Assembly: GCA_024509875.1 (NCBI GenBank)
Contig: JAMPIV010018790.1
Location: 1-64,000 of the forward strand
Length of the DNA stretch: 64,000 bases
Origin: Oreohelix idahoensis
Lineage: Eukaryota > Mollusca > Gastropoda > Stylommatophora > Oreohelicidae
Reading direction: 5' to 3'
The notes beneath the pieces are model-generated. The model saw nothing but the letters and a program-made list of their open reading frames with translations, was not told the DNA's origin and ran no database searches. Positions 11,227 through 22,842 of the stretch are shown here, in pieces; the first letter of the stretch is position 1, and each line of letters starts with the position of its first letter. Both the position numbers and the translations under genes were made by a program.

Positions 11227-14200
11227 TTAGACATGAAACCATTTTTCATGTTTCATTTTTTTGACAATGGAGGTGACCTGATTGGTGATTTTAGGATGAG
11301 TGGTATCTTCAGTTTGCTCTTCTTCCTCTGTAGACCAGTTTCTACTCAGGAAATCAGCCCCGACATTCTGTCTTCCCGGAATATATTCTCTTTTGAATGA
11401 ATAAACAGATAACAATAAGGCCCATCGCATGATCCTAGCGTTGAATTCCTTATTGGCACCAAGAAATGCTAACGGAGCGTGGTCTGTTTGCACTGTGAAA
11501 GATGTACCATAGAGAAACTCATGATGGCGTCTGATACCGTCAATCAGAGCGAAGGCATTTCTCTTTCGACTACGCTGTAGTTTCCGTTCAGCTTTATTTA
11601 ATTTCCGACTGCCATAGGCAACTGGAAATAGCATGTGTTGGGTCACTGTCATCGGCTTGAAGCAGTGTTGACCCCGATGCCCTGACCTGACGCGTCGACC
11701 CGTAATACAAAGGTTTCTTGAGGTCAGGCAACCTCAAAATGGGGTATGCAGACAACTGTCCTTTCAAAGTGCTGTATGCGTGTTCGCACTTTTGATCCCA
11801 CATGACCTTATCTGGACATCTCCCTTTCTTAGTGAGGTCAGTCAGAGGTGTGCTGTCAGTCCGTTGAAGTTATTTGGATGTATTTATGATAATATGCACA
11901 TAGTGATATGAAGGAACGTACGTCTTTCTTCGTTCGGGGTCTTTTTGCTGCCACTATTTTCTCCACGTTCTTCTTAATAGGCCAACTGCATCCGTGAGAA
12001 ATAGTATGCCCCAGGAAGTCTAACTGTTCAAACCCGATGAGACATTTGCTAGGTCTGGCTGTGAGACCAGTTTCCTGTAGTCTCCTGAGGAGCAAAGCAA
12101 CCGTAGCAATATGTTCTTCGTAGCTTTCCGATGCAATTAATATGTCATCCATAAAATTATGGATATGGGGACTTTGCAAAGGTTCTAGAAGCTTCCTCAT
12201 CATCCTGGTGAACACTCCTGGTGCGTTATGCAAACCGAATGGCATCACATTAAATGTGTAATGTCCTTCACTAGTGCTGAAAGCTAACAAGGGTTTAATT
12301 TCCTCCTTGACTGGTATTTGATAGTAACCTTTACTGAACATCAGTTGGAAAGAATTCAAGACTAATCGACAAATAAGAGAAGACTCTAGGCAGAAATATG
12401 TCTCCGACTATATAAGGAAAAGACGATGGTCATATATCGGTCATGTCCTACGAATGCAAAACAACAGAATACCACTACAGGCGCTCACTTGGGTTCCTGA
12501 GGGTAAGAGGAAAAAAGGAAGACCAAAAGAAACACTCAAAGAACAATAATAAGAGAAGGAAGAACGTTGGGCCTAAATAATGTGCAAGAGCTAAGAGGAG
12601 TGGCGTCACAACGAACAACCTGGAGAGCACTGGTTTCTGCCTTATGCGCCGTGTTTGGCGCTTAAAGAATTTATTATTATTATTATTATTTACTGAGGTC
12701 AATCTTGGAGAAAATCTTTGCCTTGCTAAGCTTGGTGAACAACTCAGAAACAGTTTGGAGAGGTTCGGGCTGGAATTCCGTTACAGCGTTTAGCAGCCGG
12801 TAATCTATACACAGCCGAACTTCCTTATTGGGCTTCTGCAACAGCACTACACTGGAACTGTAAGGAGATGTAGACTCACTGATATATCCTGCCTGACGCA
12901 GCTTGTCTATTTCTCCGCGAAGTGCATCAGCTTTAGCGTACGGTATGGGGTAAACTCTGGTTCGAACAGGGGTCTCGTTTGTTAATTTCATATCAACTTC
13001 GATGAGATTTTTTCGACCAGGTACATCCGTTAAGACTGCACTGTACTGTTTTAGTAGCGCCCTGGTTTCTGTTTGTTGTTCTGGTGAGAGATTGTCGCCG
13101 AACTTGACATCTTTAAAGGATTCTGTGGGTTGCAATGGATACTCCATGCAACCATCATCATCTTCCTCGTCTTCCGTTGCTATGGCGACAGCCAGGAGAT
13201 GCTCGGAGGATGGCACCGGTCTCTCCCAATATTTCTTTAGCAGATTTATGTGGAAGACCTTCTCCTTTCCTTTGATGGAGATCTTGTAATTGGTACGTGA
13301 GATCTTTTTAAGGACGGTATACGGCCCTTGCCATCCGATGCGAAGTTTATTGCTTCCGGTTGGAAGTAGCAACAAAACTTTCTCCCCTGGTTGTAGTTCT
13401 CTCTCTTTTGCAGCTTTGTTGTATCTTTTAGCATGTTTAGCGCGGGCTTTCTTAAGGTTGGTTGTAGCTAGATCCCATCCTAGCTTTAGCCTTTCCTTGA
13501 GCTCAGATACATACTTGCTTGCAGAGACGACTGTCTCGTCAGCCTTTTGGTCTTTCAGGGACCGAAGTAAGGCTTCTAGTGGCCCCTTAATAGGTCTGCC
13601 AAATAAAAGTGTAGCTGGCGCGAATCCCGTAGACGCTTGGGGAACCTCTCGGTAGGCGAATAAGGCAGCCGATACATATAGGTCCCAGTCTTCCGGTTTC
13701 TCCTGACCCAGCTTACGTAACATGGTGGTGTGGGTGCCGTTAAAACGTTCCACGAGCCCATTTCCGGCCGGATGGTAGGGACTTGTGTGGATATGTTTGG
13801 CCCTCAAGATCTTAAAGATCTCCTCCATTAACAGGCTACGGAATTGGGATCCATTGTCCGTCAAAACTTGTTGAGGGAATCCCAACCGTGTAAAGATTTG
13901 CACGAGGGCTTCTGCGACATGCTTGGAATTTATGCATGGTAGCGGTACAGCTTCGGCCCACATTGTGCAAGTGTCGACTAAAGTCAGGTTGAACCTGCTC
14001 TTTCTTTTGGTCCTTTCCAGGGGTCCAATGATGTCGACAGCAACCCGTTCAAATGGAGTACCCACTATTGGCATTTGCCCCATAGGTACTGGGGGGTGTC
14101 AAGTGCTTTGGTGCTACCCGTTGGCACTGGGCGCAGGATTTCACATACCTGATAATGTCAGAGTTCATTCCTGGCCACCAATAGTGGTTTTTTATTCGCT

Positions 14201-14876
14201 GAATAGTGGCGTTTTGTCCCATATGTCCGCTAAAGGGAAGAGAGTGCCCCATTTCTAAGATCTGGCTTCTGTACTGCGTCGGTACTAGGAGCTGGTTATT
14301 CCCCGTGTCCGGGTTGCCCGTTCTACGATACAATACGCCGTCCTTAGAAAAGATGTCTCCGTTGTGTCTGGGGTCCTTAGCCATGGGCAGTTTTCTAAAG
14401 CAGGGCTCCAGAGTAGGGTCCTTTTGTTGCGCCTCCTTCAGTTCATTCGGCAACAAATTTGGCGCAGGCTCCCTCTCCTTCTTGGCTTGCCCTCTTGTGG
14501 TTACCGCTGCCACACTCGGCTCCTTTGGTCTCCCAATAAAAACATATCTACATCCCAGGATAACTGGGTAGATAGGATCATCCATAATGGCCGCTTTAAT
14601 AACCCCTCTCACAAAGTCAGAGTGTATTTCTACCAGTGCGATAGGAAGCGTCCTGGGTGCATCACTCCTGAAAACTCCACTAAGTTTGACGGTTTCCTCT
14701 GTCTCCTGAACGGGTTTGACTAGGTGCCTAGCGACAATACAACTAAAGTTTAGTCCAGTGTCAAAGAGACAAGTAGTTGAGGTACCATTCAAAATTACAG
14801 TTCCTCGAGTTGAGGGTCGGTCCCCCTCAGGTTGAGAATCACTGACATTGACTTTACCTTTCGAGGCTGTATGCAA
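11227..14876 (-). pseudogene. pol: Copy B pol, interrupted by a LINE fragment and several indels
   Basis: Same protease-integrase-RT-RNase H polyprotein as copy A. It is broken by an extra G in a G run at 14,091-14,096, by the 351-bp LINE insertion at 12,338-12,688 between RT motifs SKIDLSK and GYYQIP, and by a cluster of small indels between 11,540 and 11,880 in the RNase H part. The integrase core (D, D, E and the CxxC) is intact in the 14,083-12,686 segment. The protease motif is in the 14,876-14,049 segment. The gag and pol frames overlap by 82 bp (14,795-14,876), with pol one base back from gag, which would fit -1 frameshifting. Confidence 0.88.
12330..12696 (+). mobile_element. 5'-truncated LINE 3' end inserted in copy B, with 8-bp target duplication
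   Basis: The insertion (12,338-12,688) is flanked by TTTACTGA at 12,330-12,337 and 12,689-12,696; copies A and C have a single uninterrupted TTTACTGA. The + strand encodes the C-terminal end of a LINE RT (motifs RRWSYIGHVLR and EGKRKKGRPKETL, then, out of frame, RTTWRALVSALCAVFGA) and ends in a tail of (ATT)n. This is a textbook target-primed insertion and is younger than the array unit it sits in. Confidence 0.88.
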
Positions 14877-15670
14877 ACATCCGATGCGGTTTGGACCGGT
14901 TTGTTTTCCTGATCAGACGTTCCTGGTGTAGGGGTCTTCCCTTTTCCTTGACCTTGGTGGCCGCGCTGCCACGTAGGCTTGGTGGGTTGATCAGAATTGT
15001 TGTTAGGGGGGTATCGGGTTTTGTAGAATTTCGATTTTTCCTGGGGAGGTCTCTGGGTATTATTTTCTCGTTGGTTATAATTCTGAGAGGAATTAGAGGA
15101 AAAGGATGACTGCTCTAGATTTTGTTTACGAGATTGCTCATTTGTGGGTTTACGTTTAGTGTTGGGAAGTTCGGCCATTGCATTGGTATAGCGCTCTGCC
15201 TTATTGAGTATGTCCTCAAGCCTGACTGCGCCCTGTTCAGCCAAAAATCTACGGGTTTCGTTTGACAAAGTTGACTTTATCTGTTCCACCAGAACAAGTT
15301 CAAGTAGTCCCTCATATGTAAGAGGTAGGTCAGATAATTCAATGCACTTTGTCAAATAGCCCGTGAGACGTGAAGAGAACTGTGGGAATGTTTCCGTGCT
15401 CTCTTTCCGGCTGTTTCTGAACATTTGCAGAAATTTTCGGGCGGTCACCTCAAACCGCTCTAGCAAGGCCTTTTTCAGCATGCCGTAATCATGTTGGTTG
15501 GTTCCCAGCTTTGTATATACGTCATAAGCAGTACTTTTTAATGACGTTGAGAGTTTAAGTGCCCAGCGGGAACTCTCTAACCCATACAGATTTTCAAGCC
15601 TCTCGAATTTTTCTAGATAGCTGTCAATTTTCTCATAGGGACTAGGAAAAAACTCTAAAGCAAAAGACAT
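14795..15670 (-). CDS. gag: Copy B gag, intact 291-residue frame
   Basis: The only uninterrupted gag of the three. It starts MSFALEFFPSPYEKI, has a capsid-like helical part (about residues 10-165, including YGLESSRWALKL and a long segment around QFSSRLTGYLTKCI), then a low-complexity N/Q/S/K/P tail. No CCHC knuckle is seen; the basic tail may do the nucleic-acid binding. Six Cs (15,006-15,011 region) keep the frame open where copies A and C have seven. Its last 82 bp overlap pol in another frame. Start chosen because it is the first ATG after an in-frame stop. Confidence 0.85.
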   Translation of the reverse strand: MSFALEFFPSPYEKIDSYLEKFERLENLYGLESSRWALKLSTSLKSTAYDVYTKLGTNQHDYGMLKKALLERFEVTARKFLQMFRNSRKESTETFPQFSSRLTGYLTKCIELSDLPLTYEGLLELVLVEQIKSTLSNETRRFLAEQGAVRLEDILNKAERYTNAMAELPNTKRKPTNEQSRKQNLEQSSFSSNSSQNYNQRENNTQRPPQEKSKFYKTRYPPNNNSDQPTKPTWQRGHQGQGKGKTPTPGTSDQENKPVQTASDVCIQPRKVKSMSVILNLRGTDPQLEEL

Positions 15671-15768
15671 CGCAGTTAATTGGGCAGATTAAGTGCTGGA
15701 GAGGTCCATTGACTGAGACTGGAGCGAAGACGGCTCTCCGTTATTCGAAGTAGAGGCGACCCGACTCT

Positions 15769-15800
15769 CTAAAGCCTTAAGCGCCAGTTCATGCTGTCTT

Positions 15801-15837
<37 letters not shown>

Positions 15838-16093
15838 GCGAGCTTCCATCTCTGCCTCAATTTTTTTCTGCTCCAATTGACGATCGTCCGCTTCTTTCTT
15901 CCTAGCCTTCTGCTCCTCTCTTCTGCTTCCTTCTCTCTGCTCTATCCTGTGTTTCCTTCCTCTCTGCCCTCTCTTGCTCCGCGTCATATCTTTCAAGTTC
16001 TTTGTTGACAAACAGGTTCGCGGCTTCTCCTTCTAACCCTGAGTCCTTCACCTCCTGTCTCAAAATGGATCTTATCCTAATTCTCTCTGCCAT
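15769..16093 (-). pseudogene. Copy B upstream charged ORF with a shortened (RE)n tract
   Basis: Same MAERIRIRS start as copies A and C, but the (CT)n tract (15,808-15,834 on +) is about half as long as in A, and small indels near 15,905-15,935 break the frame. Product as described for copy A: a highly charged, coiled-coil-like protein upstream of gag. Confidence 0.55.
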
Positions 16094-16856
16094 GCCAAAG
16101 AACTGGATGCTTCTAAGACTAGAGAATAGTAAGAAGAACAAGAAGGGGAAAAAAACTCAAAACTCGCTACGAGAAAAAAACACAAAGTATAAATTTACTT
16201 GTGTTACCTCCTATTTGAAATGTGCAAACTTATCGCTGCTATTATTGTCACTTAAGACTCTTAACGCAAGCGACTATGCCACTAAAATGGTAAGTTACAC
16301 TAGAAAAGAATCTACTCTTACTAACAGTAGAGAAAAATTTATATTAAAACAATTTAAAAGGAAAAAAAAAAATTTCCCTAAAATTTTAATTCTCCGTCAC
16401 AAAAACTCGCCCCTGAAGTCAATTATTGAGATGAGACGTTGTTAACTTAATTTTAAAAATCAGAACAATCCGTCTTTAGCTAAGCTCAACTCTTTTTAAC
16501 TTCAAAAACCTTTAGTGACTGTAAAACCAATCACGCAATCCCAGCAAATCTTATAAAGAAAAAATTTAATTTACTCCGCCAGAGGATAATTTAGCTAACC
16601 AAATTTATGATTATCCGTACTTTCTACTGCTGTGGAAAGAAAACAACCTGTAAATATGCTGTGTGGACGACCCAAATACTAAAAGGCGTTGTCTAGGGGT
16701 GTAATTAATTATTTATTTATTTCCCTAAATCACAAAGACAGATCACTCACACTCTATCTAGTTAGACCCAGACTTAGATCAGACTCAAAATTTCTTTATC
16801 CCGGCTATGCGATTGCCTCAAATGTAGCTCAAGATCCAGGACCAGCCCATAAATAT
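16094..16856 (-). other. Copy B leader
   Basis: Untranslated leader between LTR3 and the first ORF. It retains the segment at about 16,679-16,820 that is missing from copy A. No ORF or RNA gene is evident. Confidence 0.55.
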
Positions 16857-19422
16857 TGTCGTAAATTTATTTTGAGAGAAAGAGTCTTAGAAAATAGTAG
16901 TCCGGTTTAGAGTGTAGAATGATGGTGAAAAGCTCAGTGATAGAAATGTAGAGAGTAAATAGTTGCTTCACAGAGTGCTGGAGGAGAGTAAAGACAGACT
17001 TATTTACGACAAATCGTTTTTCTCAATCTACTCTTCAGGCTCATACTGGTCAAACAATTATTTGCCAGTTTCCAGACTCACACCTGCTCTCACACCGATT
17101 TGGTGCTTCAAACACACAGACGACGTGGATACAACTATCTTAAACAAATAGGGGAAATTTTATGGGCTTTGGGTAGTCCAACACAATAACGATTAAGTTT
17201 ATGTTGTTTATTAAAGTTAAAAAGACAATCACTACAATAATCATTTGTTTACAGCAAGAATTATCAAAATTACAGAAAAATGCAAATAACAAGGTAGGGA
17301 GGGGGGTGAAGAAGATTGGTATCGACTAAGCCCGTCCCGCTTATTAGACAAAGATAAACCCAGTCCAAAGATAGATAGTTATCAGGAACATAGGTAAGTT
17401 AACCTAACAGTGAAGTTAATTACTCTGAAAAGAGGTGTTACAAAATTAGGTATGGGTGGTAGAAAGAAATCCTGTTCTTCCCAATTGATCTTCCCTTTAC
17501 TAAGTAAATGAAAAGGAGGGTTTTAAACAGAGTTTATCAAAACTATCCCACTTAAAGGAACAATGCCGGGGATACAGAAAAATGTATTATCCGATAAGCA
17601 AGTTAATCAAAATTTTTACAAAAAAGATTTAATTTCATGTCATTCATACACGCGCTAATAAAGGCTTTCACTCATCTTGCTCTCACTTACCGATTGTGAA
17701 AAAATCTGGCACTCCATAGAATAACACCTCAAACTAAATGTATGAGTGTTTGTTCAAGTTCTAGCCCCAGATTAGCGGGTAGGCGGTCAGCACATAAAAA
17801 GGATCCCGTAATCGCTGGAAAATGAATCTGTAATTGTGTCTCTTTTCTTAATAACAGTTTCTATGGAGGGCACGGTCTCTGATACCGGGGTGAGGATGGT
17901 GTGGTCTATTTGACTTTGCCGCTGATAATAAAATTCTTACGCGTGCTGGTACACTTTATCCGTGAGGTATGGTTTAAGTCCAGTGAGAAAACTAGTCACA
18001 TCACTGTTCGGTAAATATGTATTCTCTCTCTGTGTCAGTAAACTAACAAAAGCTCGGGCCAGTGTTCTTCTTCCCGTTACGACTTAATTGGCTTGATGGT
18101 GTATTAAATTTGTCTTTGGGTGTGCTTTCTTTGCTATAAGTTAGATAGCGGAATTCCAAACATAGAATCGCCTCAAAGATTAAAAATTTACACAGTCTCA
18201 ACAAGTTCTGCGTCAGGGGGACTCTACACACTGTTTATGCTTTGCTTTGCTTAAATTGATTTCTTTATTGCTTTCTTAATGCTGGGATCGCACAGGTTAC
18301 GATCACTCTGTATGAAAGAAAAAAAGACATGTAATATACCGAAAAACAAATAACCTTCTAAAGCGCGATGAATTTCCCGTTAAGACTATTTATATACGCT
18401 CACGTATTTAATTATGTATTTAATAAACACTGCGCGAGTTTTAGTGGTTAAAACACACATCTATAAATATAAGACTTAACTAAATTTATTAATTATAAAT
18501 TCCTTCGCGACTCTAAAAGTTAATTTAAGCATTTAACATCTATTATCTTTTGGAAATAATATAGCAGGTATATCATTACATTTACGACTGGAACTATTGA
18601 GATGGTTTAATTTAATAGATTTAAATTAACACAAAATCCAGTGAAATAGAATGAATGAACTAGACCACTGATCACTTTACACAATATATATATTACCGCT
18701 TTGCACAGAAATAGAATTCACTGCAAATATGTATAAAAATCCAGGGGATAATCTAGCAGGATTTCAAATATAGCTAGTGCTTCTATTAAGTTCTGGCCAG
18801 CGAGTGATAAAGTGTATTTCTACGTGGTCTGTATATATCTAGAATGAAATGAAAGATGAGTGGGACATGAGAAACTTGACAGCTTTTTAGATCTCAGAAG
18901 ACTTTTGGGGATCTGACCGCCAGACTATAGAGAGAAAGCCGCCCCTGGCCTCTCGTATCTTCGCTCGCTGCTTGCGTCGGCTTTCCCCGTTCGCTCCCAC
19001 TGCGATCGGTTCCGTGTTTAACACCGAGATGCGAAATCGTTTTCAGGGACCACTACTGTCTTTGATAGCATGCCGCCCGTCCTTCCTGAGATCTCCCCCA
19101 GTGTCTTTTGATCTGACGCGCTCTGGTCCATCTTGCGAGCGGTTTAGTGTTCTCGCGGAGATGATGAAAATACCTGCGAGAAATACTAGCTTCTCTGCTC
19201 GGGATCGTCTCAGTGTCTTTAGATCTCATGACCAGAATGAACGCATACTAAATGAGTCCCCGGTGGAATCGTGTTCGCTCTGGCGAAACCAAAAAGTTAC
19301 AACAAATGTTCAGCGGTTCTAATGTTATGAAAAGCTAATATTTCGGGGTCCCTTTAATCATCCATCAGGGTCGTTCAGGGAAAATTCATATCATTTGTCG
19401 AACTCAGCGAACGTACGTCACA
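16857..19422 (-). repeat. LTR3, shared by copies B and C (2,566 bp)
   Basis: Ends as in LTR1. It is the reciprocal mosaic of LTR2: R type at AACACACAG (near 17,113), L type in the block at about 17,560-17,740 (four Gs in ATGCCGGGGATA, AAAGGCT, no insertion before the CTCAAACTAAATG), then R type again from GGATGGTGTGG (near 17,896). The end from about 19,090 has many short insertions not found in the other LTRs. Confidence 0.9.
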
Positions 19423-19552
19423 ATCGTCCCCACTTTTGAGACATGAAAACCTTTTTCATGTTTGATTTTGACAATGGAGGTGACCTGATTGGTGATTTTA
19501 GGATGCGTGGTATCTTCAGTTTGCTCTTCTTCCTCTGTACACCAGTTTCTAC

Positions 19553-22500
19553 TCAGGAAATTAGCAGCGCCCCTCTGTCTTCTCGGAACATCTTCCACTT
19601 TGAAAGAATAAAACAGATAACAATAAGAGCCCATCGCATGATCCTAGCGTTGAATTCTTTATTGGCACCAAGAAATGCTAACGGAGCGTGGTCTGTTTGC
19701 ACTGTGAAAGATGTACCATAGAGAAACTCATGATGGCGTCTGATACCGTCAATCAGAGCGAGGCATTCTCTTTCGACTACGCTGTAGTTCCGTTCAGCTT
19801 TATTTAATTTCCGACTGCCATAGGCAACTGGAAATAGCATGTTTGGGTCACTGTCATCGGCTTGAAGCAGTGTTGACCCGATGCCCTGACCTGACGCGTC
19901 GACCCGTAATACAAAAGGTTTCTTGAGGTCAGGCAACCTCAAAATGATGTATGCAGACAACTGTCCTTTCAAAGTGCTGTATGCGTGTTCGCACTTTTGA
20001 TCCCACATGACCTTATCTGGACTCCCTTTCTTAGTGAGGTCAGTCAGAGGTGCTGTCAGTCCGTTGAAGTTGGGGATGTATTTCTGATAATATGCACATA
20101 GTGCTATGAAGGAACGTACGTCTTTCTTCGTTCGGGGTCTTTTTGCTGCCACTATTTTCTCCACGTTCTTCTTAATAGGCCAACTGCATCCGTGAGAAAT
20201 AGTATGCCCCAGGAAGTCTAACTGTTCAAACCCGATGAGACATTTGCTAGGTCTGGCTGTGAGACCAGTTTCCTGTAGTCTCCTGAGGAGCATAGCAACC
20301 GTAGCAATATGTTCTTCGTAGGTTTCCGATGCAATTAATATGTCATCCATAAAATTATGGATATGGGGACTTTGCAAAGGTTCTAGAAGCTTCCTCATCA
20401 TCCTGGTGAACACTCCTGGTGCGTTATGCAAACCGAATGGCATCACATTAAATGTGTAATGTCCTTCACTAGTGCTGAAAGCTAACAAAGGTTTAATTTC
20501 CTCCTTGACTGGTATTTGATAATAACCTTTACTGAGGTCAATCTTGGAGAAAATCTTTGCCTTGCTAAGCTTGGTGAACAACTCAGAAACAGTTTGGAGA
20601 GGTTCGGGCTGGAATTCCGTTACAGCGTTTAGCAGCCGGTAATCTATACACAGCCGAACTTCCTTATTGGGCTTCTGCAACAGCACTACACTGGAACTGT
20701 AAGGAGATGTAGACTCACTGATAATTCCTGCCTGACGCAGCTTGTCTATTTCTCCGCGAAGTGCATCAGCTTTAGCGTACGGTATGGGGTAAACTCTGGT
20801 TCGAACAGGGGTCTCGTTTGTTAATTTCATATCAACTTCGATGAGATTTGTTCGACCAGGTACATCCGTTAAGACTGCACTGTACTGTTTTAGTAGCGCC
20901 CTGGTTTCTGTTTGTTGTTCTGGTGAGAGATTGTCGCCGAACTTGACATCTTTAAAGGATTCTGTGGGTTGCAATGGATACTCCATGCAACCATCATCAT
21001 CTTCCTCGTCTTCCGTTGCTATGGCGACAGCCAGGAGATGCTCGGAGGATGGCACCGGTCTCTCCAAATATTTCTTAAGTAGATTTACGTGGAAGACCTT
21101 CTCCTTTCCTTTAATGGAGATCTTGTAATTGGTGCGTGAGATCTTTTTAAGGACGGTAAACGGCCCTTGCCATCCGATGCGAAGTTTATTGCTTCCGGTT
21201 GGAAGTAGCAACAAAACTTTCTCCCCTGGTTGTAGTTCTCTCTCTCTTTTGCAGCTTTGTTGTATCTTTTAGCATGTTTAGCGCGGGCTTTCTTAAGGTT
21301 GGTAGTAGCTAGATCCCATCCTAGCTTTAGCCTTTCCTTGAGCTCAGATACATACTTGCTTGCAGAGACGACTGTCTCGTCAGCCTTTTGGTCTGTCAGG
21401 GACCGAAGTAAGGCTTCTAGTGGCCCCTTAATAGGTCTGCCAAATAAAAGTGTAGCTGGCGCGAATCCCGTAGACGCTTGGGGAACCTCTCGGTAGGCGA
21501 ATAAGGCAGCCGATATATATAGGTCCCAGTCTTCCGGTTTCTCCTGACCCAGCTTACGTAACATGGTGGTGAGGGTGCCGTTAAAACGTTCCACGAGCCC
21601 ATTTCCGGCCGGATGGTAGGGACTTGTGTGGATATGTTTGGCCCTCAAGATCTTAAAGATCTCCTCCATTAACAGGCTACGGAATTGGGATCCATTGTCC
21701 GTCAAAACTTGTTGAGGGAATCCCAACCGTGTAAAAATTTGCACGAGGGCTTCTGCGACATGCTTGGAATTTATGCATGGTAGCGGTACAGCTTCGGCCC
21801 ACATTGTGCAAGTGTCGACTAAAGTCAGGATGAACCTGCTCTTTCTTTTGGTCCTTTCCAGGGGTCCAATGATGTCGACAGCAACCCGTTCAAATGGAGT
21901 ACCCACTATTGGCATTTGCCCCATAGGTACTGGGGGTGTCAAGTGCTTTGGTGCTACCCGTTGGCACTGGGCGCAGGATTTCACATACCTGATAATGTCA
22001 GAGTTCATTCCTGGCCACCAATAGTGGTTTTTTATTCGCTGAATAGTGGCGTTTTGTCCCATATGTCCGCTAAAGGGAAGAGAGTGCCCCATTTCTAAGA
22101 TCTGGCTTCTGTACTGCGTCGGTACTAGGAGCTGGTTATTCCCCGTGTCCGGGTTGCCCGTTCTACGATACAATACGCCGTCCTTAGAAAAGATGTCTCC
22201 GTTGTGTCTGGGGTCCTTAGCCATGGGCAGTTTTCTAAAGCAGGGCTCCAGAGTAGGGTCCTTTTGTTGCGCCTCCTTCAGTTCATTCGGCAACAAATTT
22301 GGCGCAGGCTCCCTCTCCTTCTTGGCTTGCCCTCTTGTGGTTACCGCTGCCACAATCGGCTCCTTTGGTCTCCCAATAAACACATATCTACATCCCAGGA
22401 TAACTGGGTAGATAGGATCATCCATAATGGCCGCTTTAATAACCCCTCTGACAAAGTCAGAGTGTATTTCTACCAGTGCGATAGGAAGCGTCCTGGGTGC

Positions 22501-22716
22501 ATCACTCCTGAAAACTCCACTAAGTTTGACGGTTTCCTCTGTCTCCTGACCGGGTTTGACTAGGTGCCTAGCGACAATACAACTAAAGCTTAGTCCAGTG
22601 TCAAAGAGACAAGTAGTTGAGGTACCATTCAAAATTACAGTTCCTCGAGTTGAGGGTCGGTCCCCCTCAGATTGAGAATCACTGACATTGACTTTACCTT
22701 TCGAGGCTGTATGCAA
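19553..22716 (-). pseudogene. pol: Copy C pol, split by a 2-bp insertion
   Basis: Protease, integrase zinc module and core are in one uninterrupted frame (22,716-21,085) with LFDTG, H-H, CAQC and the D-D-E triad. A CT insertion in a short CT run near 21,237-21,246 then shifts the frame before the GPY/F-like module. RT and RNase H continue in the 21,214-19,553 frame with FMDD and VDAS present. The last residues after RWAL differ from copies A and B because of a cluster of indels at 19,560-19,640. This copy preserves protease plus integrase best. Confidence 0.9.
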
Positions 22717-22842
22717 ACATCCGATGCGGTTTGGACCGGTTTGTTTTCCTGATCAGACGTTCCTGGTGTAGGGGTCTTCCCTTTTCCTTGACCTTGGTGG
22801 CCGCGCTGCCACGTAGGCTTGGTGGGTTGATCAGAATTGTTG

